NCBI RefSeq assembly: GCF_000156195.1
Contig: NZ_GG688334.1
Coordinates: 51,537 to 87,998, forward strand
Direction: 5' to 3'
Length of the DNA: 36,462 bases
Origin: Bacteroides finegoldii DSM 17565
GTDB lineage: Bacteria; Bacteroidota; Bacteroidia; Bacteroidales; Bacteroidaceae
Shown here: positions 30,489-36,462 of the stretch, piece after piece
Layout of the letters: each line of letters starts with the position of its first letter
Position numbering within the stretch: the first letter of the stretch is position 1
Program-made: the position numbers and the translations under genes
The notes under the pieces: model-generated
Told to the model about the DNA's origin: nothing
Seen by the model: only the letters and a program-made list of their open reading frames with translations
Databases searched by the model: none

Positions 30489-31943
30489 ATGGTCAACTAT
30501 CGACATGTTTCATATGCATTAGGCGTGCTTGTACTGGTAGAAGCGGGTCTTTTCGCACTTTGTGCAGGTGTTTCCTTCTACTATCAGGAAGAAGACTATA
30601 TTCATTTTTTAGAGACGCTGCTTATTAACGTTGTACTTGGTGGACTGCTGCTGTTGGTGGGTAAACGAAATGAAGTATCCATCAATCGACGTGACGGTTA
30701 TTGCATTGTCAGTCTTTCGTGGATACTGTTTTCGGCACTGGGCATGCTGCCTTTTCTGTTTAGTGGACATATCACTTCCGTAGCCGATGCCTTTTTTGAA
30801 ACCATGTCCGGATTTACCACTACTGGGGCCACGATACTGGATCATATCGAATCCCTCCCTCACGGACTGCTCTTTTGGAGAAGTCTGACCCAATGGATTG
30901 GTGGGCTTGGCATCGTTCTTTTCACTATTGCCCTGCTGCCGCTTTTCTCGGGCAGCAGCCAGCAACTCTTTCTATCAGAAGCAACCGGAGTTACCCATGA
31001 CAAGATTCATCCCAAAATCAAGGTAATGGCTCGGTGGTTATGGATCATTTATATCGGACTGACAGCAACGGAAACGCTCCTGCTCGTAGGAGGAAATATG
31101 GACTGGTTTGATGCTATTTGTCATGCCTTTTCTACGACAGCCACCGGTGGTTTTTCCACTAAGCAGGCAAGTGTAGCCTATTGGAATTCGCCCTATATTG
31201 AATACGTGATTTCCGTTTTTATGATTCTGTCCGGTGTCAATTTCTCACTTTATTATGTGGCCGCCATGCGCGGCAATTTCCGTAACTTATGGAAAGACGA
31301 AGAATTACGCTGGTTCCTGAAGTCTGTCGGCATTCTTACTTTGCTCATTACCGCTGCCCTGTTCTTGAATGACTACTACAATCTGGAGACCTCTTTCCGT
31401 AAAGCCCTGTTTCAGGTAGCTACTGCTCATACTTCCTGCGGATTTGCTACAGATGATTACAACTTATGGCCTCCTTTCACCTGGATGTTGCTGATTTTCG
31501 CCATGATTTCGGGCGGATGCACCGGTTCCACCAGCGGAGGGGTCAAAAACATGCGCTTGCTCATCATGGCCCGCAACATCCGGAATCAGTTCAAACAGAT
31601 GCTTCACCCTCGTGCTGTTTTAACGGTACGAGTAAACAGTATCTGTGTCCCAGTACAGACCTCTGCTACGGTATACACTTTTTTCGTAACTTACTTGATA
31701 TGTATTTTTATAGGGTGGATATTATTGATGTGCTGTGGAGTGGGACTGACCGAATCCATGAGTACAGTGATATCCGCCATAGGCAATGTGGGTCCCGGAC
31801 TGGGAGCTTTCGGACCGGCTTTTTCCTGGGCAGCTCTTCCCGATGCAGCCACATGGATACTTTCTGCGTTGATGCTCATCGGGCGTTTGGAGATTTTTGG
31901 TATCTTGCTACTCTTTTATCGGGGATATTGGAAAGACGAATAA
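30489..31943 (+). CDS. trkH: TrkH-family potassium uptake channel subunit
   Basis: 484 residues from the ATG at 30489 (MVNYRHVSYALGVLVLVEAG), which fits the family's start; an in-frame ATG at 30435 would add 18 polar residues. Four pore-loop regions are recognisable: 'SGFTTTGATIL', 'FSTTATGGFSTK', 'ATAHTSCGFATDD' and 'SAIGNVGPGLGAFG'. TrkH forms the inner-membrane pathway for low-affinity potassium uptake, gated by cytoplasmic TrkA. No trkA is present in the window. It follows a sigma-54 site (30394), apart from the barrel gene, and kdpD lies 91 bp downstream. Confidence 0.92.
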   Translation: MVNYRHVSYALGVLVLVEAGLFALCAGVSFYYQEEDYIHFLETLLINVVLGGLLLLVGKRNEVSINRRDGYCIVSLSWILFSALGMLPFLFSGHITSVADAFFETMSGFTTTGATILDHIESLPHGLLFWRSLTQWIGGLGIVLFTIALLPLFSGSSQQLFLSEATGVTHDKIHPKIKVMARWLWIIYIGLTATETLLLVGGNMDWFDAICHAFSTTATGGFSTKQASVAYWNSPYIEYVISVFMILSGVNFSLYYVAAMRGNFRNLWKDEELRWFLKSVGILTLLITAALFLNDYYNLETSFRKALFQVATAHTSCGFATDDYNLWPPFTWMLLIFAMISGGCTGSTSGGVKNMRLLIMARNIRNQFKQMLHPRAVLTVRVNSICVPVQTSATVYTFFVTYLICIFIGWILLMCCGVGLTESMSTVISAIGNVGPGLGAFGPAFSWAALPDAATWILSALMLIGRLEIFGILLLFYRGYWKDE

Positions 31944-32034
31944 CAGAATCTGCCTCTTTGAGAAGGATGTAGGGGGATTTCCCTAATCGTCAACTTGGGC
32001 AGATTGCAAGAATATCAACAGAAATAAACATAAT

Positions 32035-33174
32035 ATGAAGGATAGAAATGATAGAGAAGAAAACGCAAAGCATTTTCTCCAGCTGATACGGCGTTCACAG
32101 CGGGGTGTATTCAAGGTCTATATTGGCATGATAGCCGGTGTTGGGAAGACATACCGGATGCTACAGGAGGCACATGAGATGCTGGACAACGGCATCAACG
32201 TGCAGATAGGATATGTAGAAACCCACGGACGCGTCGCTACCGAGGAGTTGTTGGCCGGACTGCCGGTCATTCCACGGAAGAAAATCTATTATAAAGGGAA
32301 GGAACTGGAAGAGATGGATCTGGATGCCATTCTGCTGCTACGTCCAGAACTGGTCGTAGTGGATGAACTGGCGCATACCAATGTGGAAGGCAGCCGCCAC
32401 GAAAAACGTTGGCAGGATGTCATGGAACTATTGGAAGCTGGTATCAATGTCATCACTGCCGTCAACATCCAACACATCGAAAGTCTCAATGAGGAGGTCA
32501 AGGGAATTGCTGGCATCGAGGTGAATGAACGGATTCCGGACAAGGTACTCGAAGAAGCGGATGAGGTGGTGAATATCGACCTGACAGCTGAAGAGCTGAT
32601 CAACCGTCTGAAAGCCGGAAAAATATACCGCAAAGAAAAAGTCCAGACTGCCTTGAACCATTTCTTCAAGACAGAAAACATCCTTCAGCTGCGCGAGCTG
32701 GCTTTAAAAGAGGTGGCTTTCCGGGTGGAGCGGAAAGTGGAGAATGAGCTTGTTACCGTAGAGAAAGGGGTGCACCGCGAGCGATTTCTGGTGTGCATCA
32801 GCAGCAATGAAAAGACACCGAGAAGGCTCATCCGCCGTACTGCCAGACTGGCCACTCGATACGATACGGATTTTCTGGTTCTGTATGTGCAGACCCCGGC
32901 CGAACATCCGGACCGCATTCCGTTGGCTACCCAGCGCCATTTGCTGAATCACTTCAAATTAGCGGCGGAGCTGGGCGGTGAACTGATACAGCGGGCTTCA
33001 CCGGATGTCATAGATACTATCCAAGCGGTGTGCAAAGAGCGTCAGGTCACGACGCTGTGCATCGGACAACCGGCTTTCACCTATGTCTCGACCTTGATTC
33101 ACCTAAAACGGTACAGGTCTTTTTTGAGATTTCTCTCGGAAGAGAACATTAAATTGATTATCTTTCCGCAGTAA
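32035..33174 (+). CDS. kdpD: KdpD sensor half (KdpD/USP domains, no kinase)
   Basis: 379 residues. The KdpD domain is N-terminal, with Walker A 'IAGVGKTYRM' (GVGKT at 35-39) and 'LVVVDELAHTN' (Walker B-like) near residue 109. A universal-stress-like domain follows ('RFLVCISSNEKTPRRLIRRTARLA' to the end, about 250-379). The membrane segments, GAF and histidine kinase parts of full KdpD are missing. Such short KdpD proteins sense cytoplasmic potassium or ATP and work with a separate kinase; here the kinase starts 21 bp later. The split looks natural, since both proteins are complete at their ends. Confidence 0.9.
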   Translation: MKDRNDREENAKHFLQLIRRSQRGVFKVYIGMIAGVGKTYRMLQEAHEMLDNGINVQIGYVETHGRVATEELLAGLPVIPRKKIYYKGKELEEMDLDAILLLRPELVVVDELAHTNVEGSRHEKRWQDVMELLEAGINVITAVNIQHIESLNEEVKGIAGIEVNERIPDKVLEEADEVVNIDLTAEELINRLKAGKIYRKEKVQTALNHFFKTENILQLRELALKEVAFRVERKVENELVTVEKGVHRERFLVCISSNEKTPRRLIRRTARLATRYDTDFLVLYVQTPAEHPDRIPLATQRHLLNHFKLAAELGGELIQRASPDVIDTIQAVCKERQVTTLCIGQPAFTYVSTLIHLKRYRSFLRFLSEENIKLIIFPQ

Positions 33175-33195
33175 TAACCCTAAACAGATTGTTTT

Positions 33196-34638
33196 ATGAA
33201 TATCAAGACAAAACTGACGTTGAATATCGGTATGCTGGTAGCCATGATTGTGCTGCTGGTTTCACTCTCTGTCGTCAACCTGCAAATTCTGACCGCCACC
33301 GAGCCGACCAGCCCAGCGGCCGGTCCCGGTCTGCAACGCGCATTGATCTGGGTTTCAATCATCGGAGGCATCTGCATTGTTTGTGGCCTTTGGATGTTGA
33401 AACAGTTGCCGGCTTCCATCAACAAGCCCGTCAAAGAAATTACAGACGGTATCAAGGAAATAGCCAACCACAACTACGAACAGCGGTTGAACCTCGAAAG
33501 CAAGGAGTTTGAAGAGGTGTCCAAAAACTTCAACCGGATGGCCAAACGGCTGGCTGACTATCATTCCAGCACACTGGCTGAAATAAAGGCGGCCAAGAAT
33601 TACATGGAAACCATCATCAACAGCGTAAAGGAACCTATCATCGGACTTGACAATGCGATGACCATCCTTTTCATCAACGATGAAGCCCTCAGCATCCTCA
33701 ACCTGCAACGGGAAGAGGTGTTATGGAAATCGGCTCAAGAGATAGCCCTTCGAAACGACCTCCTTCGCCGACTGCTCCGGGGGGTACAGGATTCCTTCGA
33801 TGAAAAGAACACGGCTAAAAACGAGCCGCTGAAAATCTATGCCGACAATAAGGAAAGCTATTTCCAGATGAAGTGTATGAAGACCGGAAGAGAAGGTACG
33901 TCTCAAAAGGAAGGATATGTGATTCTCTTAAAAAATATCACAGAATTCAAGGAATTGGATTCTGCCAAAACCACCTTCATCTCGACCATCTCTCACGAAC
34001 TAAAGACACCGATTTCAGCCATTCTGATGAGTCTTCAGTTGCTGGAAGACAGCCGCGTGGGGTCTCTCAACGATGAACAGCAAGAACTGGCGCAAAGCAT
34101 TCAGGACAATAGTGACCGATTGCTGAGCATCACCAGCGAACTGCTCAACATGACCCAGGTGGAGTCAGGTAAACTGCAACTGAAACCGCGTGTCACTAAG
34201 CCTATCGAACTGATTGAATATGCAATCAAGGCGAACCGGGTGCAGGCCGAGAAGTTTAACATTCAGGTGGAAGTACAGTATCCGGAGGAAAAGATGGGCA
34301 AACTGTTCGTTGATAGTGAAAAGATTGCCTGGGTACTGACCAACCTGGTTTCCAATGCCATCCGGTATTCTGCCGAAAACGGGCGTATTATCATCGGTGC
34401 GCGGAAAACAAAGGACAACTGGATAGAAATGTTCGTACGTGATTTTGGGAAAGGCATCGATCCCCGTTATCACCAGAGCATCTTCGAACATTATTTCCGG
34501 GTTCCGGGCACCAAGGTACAGGGTAGCGGACTGGGTCTTTCCATCTCCAAAGACTTTGTCGAAGCGCATGGAGGCACGCTGACCGTAGAAAGTGAAATCG
34601 GGAAAGGCAGTTGCTTTACATTGCGGTTAAAGGCATGA
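33196..34638 (+). CDS. Sensor histidine kinase paired with KdpD and the NtrC-type regulator
   Basis: 480 residues. Two membrane segments (about 8-28 and 48-68) enclose a short periplasmic loop. HAMP is at about 68-125, PAS about 135-250, and the dimerisation domain has H267 in 'FISTISHELKTPISAIL'. HATPase motifs are 'VLTNLVSNAIRYS' (N box), 'RDFGKGI' (G1) and 'GSGLGLSI' (G2). The partner is probably the regulator at 23347, because no other response regulator lies nearby. It is coupled closely to kdpD upstream (21 bp), and the last gene of that transcript. No receiver domain is fused. Confidence 0.92.
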   Translation: MNIKTKLTLNIGMLVAMIVLLVSLSVVNLQILTATEPTSPAAGPGLQRALIWVSIIGGICIVCGLWMLKQLPASINKPVKEITDGIKEIANHNYEQRLNLESKEFEEVSKNFNRMAKRLADYHSSTLAEIKAAKNYMETIINSVKEPIIGLDNAMTILFINDEALSILNLQREEVLWKSAQEIALRNDLLRRLLRGVQDSFDEKNTAKNEPLKIYADNKESYFQMKCMKTGREGTSQKEGYVILLKNITEFKELDSAKTTFISTISHELKTPISAILMSLQLLEDSRVGSLNDEQQELAQSIQDNSDRLLSITSELLNMTQVESGKLQLKPRVTKPIELIEYAIKANRVQAEKFNIQVEVQYPEEKMGKLFVDSEKIAWVLTNLVSNAIRYSAENGRIIIGARKTKDNWIEMFVRDFGKGIDPRYHQSIFEHYFRVPGTKVQGSGLGLSISKDFVEAHGGTLTVESEIGKGSCFTLRLKA

Positions 34639-34718
34639 TACAGCACAATGGCAGCATAATGCAGCATGCTTCCACACACCTTGCATCGCATAGAGCTTAA
34701 AAGGAATTATCAACTGAT

Positions 34719-34775
34719 TAACTTTGCATTTTTTGCCTAAAAGATACGTTCGTATCACAAGGTTTGCTACCTTTG
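34719..34775 (+). promoter_or_regulatory. Promoters and palindromic operator of the META-domain gene
   Basis: TAACTTTG (34719-34726) and TACCTTTG (34768-34775) are both perfect -7 boxes. GATACG (34743-34748) and CGTATC (34751-34756) form a palindrome where the -33 of the second promoter would lie, so a repressor could act there. Which box is used is unknown. Confidence 0.6.
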
Positions 34776-34863
34776 CGTCTGATTTAGAAAATATATCCCG
34801 GCAGCAGAAAGCTCTCTGTAGCAGCATAGACAACCTTCAGCACCGGATTTGACAATTAAACGT

Positions 34864-35658
34864 ATGAGCATAATGAGCAAAACAATGATTTTTGGGATGT
34901 TGGTAGTTCTGTTAACATTAACATCCTGTATGGGTATTGGTAATTCGGTTTCCTTGTCTGACCTTGAAGGAGAATGGAACGTCGTAGAACTGGCAGGTCG
35001 GCCGGTGAATACGAAACAGCAGCCTTTCATCGGTTTTGATACCCATGAGATGAGGGTGTATGGATATGGAGGCTGTAACCGGCTGATGGGGTCGTTTGAA
35101 TGGTCGGACGAGTCGGCCCGAATGGTGATGGACAAGCTGGCTTCCACGATGATGGCATGTCCGGATATGGCGCAGGAAAAGGCACTTTCACATGCACTTG
35201 CCCAGACTAAGAAGGTAAAACAGGGAGACACTGATCAGATTCTGCTGTGTGATTCATTGGATAATCCATTGGCCAAACTGAGCAGACGCTACTTTTTGAT
35301 GCCGCTGTCTGAATTGCAAGGCACGTGGGACGTAGTGAAAATGAACGGCGAAGCTTTGCCGGATTCCATGAAGAACCGCCCTTTCTTCTCACTCGATGTA
35401 ATGGAGAAGACGCTCAGTGGAAATGCCGGATGCAACCAAATGAACGGTAAGTTCAAGACTCTTGAGAAACAATCCAACTCATTGGTGTTCCTGCCTATTT
35501 CTAGCACACGTATGACTTGTCCGAACATCGAAACCGAATTTGAGGTATTAGCCGCTCTGAAGGAAGTAACCACTTTCGGCATGTTACCCAACGGACACGT
35601 GGGACTGTTTGCTGCAGGCAGTGTGCAAGTACTCGAACTGGCCAAAAGAAAGAACTGA
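34864..35658 (+). CDS. META/HslJ-domain lipoprotein (two domains)
   Basis: 264 residues from the ATG at 34864. Lipoprotein signal 'MIFGMLVVLLTLTSC' gives a lipid-modified cysteine near residue 21. Two META domains follow: the first 'LEGEWNVVELAGRPV...YGYGGCNRLMGSFEW...STMMACPD', the second 'LQGTWDVVKMNGEALP...SGNAGCNQMNGKF...SSTRMTCPN', each with the G-x-x-G-C-N core and the C-P end. HslJ-like proteins are envelope stress lipoproteins with uncertain chemistry. It has its own promoter region and palindrome, and a strong terminator at 35700. Confidence 0.87.
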   Translation: MSIMSKTMIFGMLVVLLTLTSCMGIGNSVSLSDLEGEWNVVELAGRPVNTKQQPFIGFDTHEMRVYGYGGCNRLMGSFEWSDESARMVMDKLASTMMACPDMAQEKALSHALAQTKKVKQGDTDQILLCDSLDNPLAKLSRRYFLMPLSELQGTWDVVKMNGEALPDSMKNRPFFSLDVMEKTLSGNAGCNQMNGKFKTLEKQSNSLVFLPISSTRMTCPNIETEFEVLAALKEVTTFGMLPNGHVGLFAAGSVQVLELAKRKN

Positions 35659-35699
35659 TTTCTATATTTTCCGATGACATGACATAGTGATGATGACAG

Positions 35700-35753
35700 A
35701 CAAGGCTACTTTTCTCCGGTTTCCCATATCATGGAGAAAAGAGCCTTGTTTTA
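35700..35753 (+). terminator. Intrinsic terminator after the META gene
   Basis: ACAAGGC (35700-35706) pairs with GCCTTGT (35743-35749), and TTTTCTC (35710-35716) with GAGAAAA (35734-35740), followed by a T run. Confidence 0.85.
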
Positions 35754-35854
35754 GCTAAGTACCGGTTGCCGACAAGCAAAAAAATTACAGCCCGTTGAAA
35801 AGGTATCTCAGCAGACATTTTCCTATTGTTTTTCCAATCCAAGTTTGTCGTATC

Positions 35855-36277
35855 ATGAAATTATATGTAGCTATCCAACGTTTTCTGAACAAGAACTGGG
35901 TGCATTATATTGTACTCTTCTTCATCTTGATTTCCATTGTGGCTGTCATAGCCAGTTCTTTTGAAGAGATGTCCCGTTATCGGTTAGCTTTATTCGGCAT
36001 CACCTACATTTCTTCGTTCGTATTCCTGCTCGAATATGCAGCCCGTATCTTGTCCGCGCCAGCCCTTCATCCGACGAAAAGTGCTATTAAGGCACGTTTG
36101 CTTTATACACTCTCTTTCTACGGATTTGTGGATTTTGTAGCCATCCTACCTTGTGTGCTGACCTACATCTATTGGAACACAGAAGTAGTACACATCATTA
36201 TCCTCCCTTATATTTTCATCATATTCAAGCTGATACGCCATTCCCGTTCGTTCCGACTGATTGGCAAGGCTTTGTAG
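35855..36277 (+). pseudogene. Voltage-gated ion-channel gene, truncated before the pore
   Basis: 140 residues from the ATG at 35855 (MKLYVAIQRFLNKNWVHYIV). Four membrane segments match S1-S4 of a voltage-sensing ion channel, including the acidic 'VFLLEYAARILSAP' helix and the arginine-bearing 'IFKLIRHSRSFRLIGKAL' S4. It stops at a TAG, with no S5, selectivity filter (T-V-G-Y-G) or S6. The stop lies at or near the presumed IS end, so an insertion probably cut a full-length channel gene. Position after kdp, trkH and the META gene suggests a potassium channel. Confidence 0.72.
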
Positions 36278-36304
36278 GGATATTCCTAAAATAATAAAAT
36301 TTAA

Positions 36305-36339
36305 GGCAACTACTTCATTGCGAATTAGTTGCCTTTTTT
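36305..36339 (+). terminator. Terminator just inside the presumed right-hand IS
   Basis: GGCAACTA (36305-36312) pairs with TAGTTGCC (36326-36333) before T6 (36334-36339). It would block read-through into the transposase at 36412. Confidence 0.8.
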
Positions 36340-36411
36340 GTATCTTTAAGCATTCCCCCCAAAAAACCGGTTTGACGGCCAAAACGGGGGTAAGTCTAAA
36401 ATAAAAACAAC

Positions 36412-36462
36412 ATGGTAAGATACAAAAATACTCAGAAATACGAACCTTGTTTAGGTTTTACC
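36412..36462 (+). CDS. Probable transposase start (runs off the window)
   Basis: Seventeen codons (MVRYKNTQKYEPCLGFT) remain open at the window end. The frame starts about 130 bp after the channel truncation point and is preceded by a terminator and a C-rich/G-rich pair (around 36355 and 36385), as at IS ends. The family cannot be assigned from 17 residues; another short gene is possible. Confidence 0.4.
   Translation, partial: MVRYKNTQKYEPCLGFT

Noticed and set aside
30220..30522. 100-codon + strand frame between the barrel gene and trkH
   Set aside because: It overlaps the end of the barrel gene, the alternative hairpins and the sigma-54 site, and has no motif.
31982..32010. Third sigma-54 site upstream of kdpD
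   Set aside because: The GG and GC elements near 31997-32006 are too close together to match GG-N10-GC spacing.

Overview
This window is Bacteroidales DNA (Bacteroides, Phocaeicola or Parabacteroides type). The promoters are of the Bacteroides primary-sigma kind (TTTG, 19-21 bp, TAnnTTTG), and most genes outside the kdp locus have the look of conjugative elements of that order. Partial insertion sequences lie at both ends: an IS256-type transposase at 1-173 and the first codons of another transposase at 36412-36462.

Positions 634-23190 look like the regulatory and probable leading-region part of an integrative conjugative element. On the + strand are an XRE regulator, an HTH protein, a TOPRIM/RecA-like primase-helicase and a small HTH protein (634-3604). 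A non-coding stretch with inverted and direct repeats follows (3605-3926). From there nearly every gene is on the - strand: a SLOG protein with a phosphoribosyltransferase, several small element proteins (one DUF2958), a Fic protein, a ribbon-helix-helix protein with ParA, PcfJ/PcfK, an H1-like protein, a lipoprotein/zinc-ribbon operon, a TOPRIM protein, an ArdC-like antirestriction protein, a MutS-I-domain protein and a DUF4099/DUF3945-type protein. A secreted glucosaminidase on the + strand closes the module. No relaxase, integrase, coupling protein or tra operon is in the window.

The most unusual signal is three large imperfect hairpins of about 150-170 bp (A 5028-5179, B 7113-7283, C 13960-14127). 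Each lies just upstream of a leftward gene. They share one architecture but differ in stem sequence, with arms that change together. In each, the 3' arm on the + strand holds a TTTG element, then 19-20 bp, then a TAnnTTTG-like element lying in an internal loop. A + strand folded as single-stranded DNA would present that promoter pointing left, into the leftward genes. This is the logic of the F-plasmid Frpo single-stranded promoter, and it suggests early expression of these genes while the element enters a recipient. Between B and the Fic gene lies a second structured region: a 326-327 bp tandem repeat (7420-8499), each unit with up to four conserved hairpins.

Positions 23347-36277 form a potassium locus. 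It has an NtrC-type sigma-54 activator, kdpF-kdpA-kdpB-kdpC, an outer-membrane beta-barrel gene, trkH, a KdpD sensor half without a kinase, a separate PAS/HisKA histidine kinase, a META-domain lipoprotein and a voltage-sensor channel gene cut short near the final IS. A perfect sigma-54 -24/-12 site precedes kdpF and a near-perfect one precedes trkH. Thus a split KdpD/kinase pair and an NtrC-type regulator appear to replace the classical KdpD-KdpE system.
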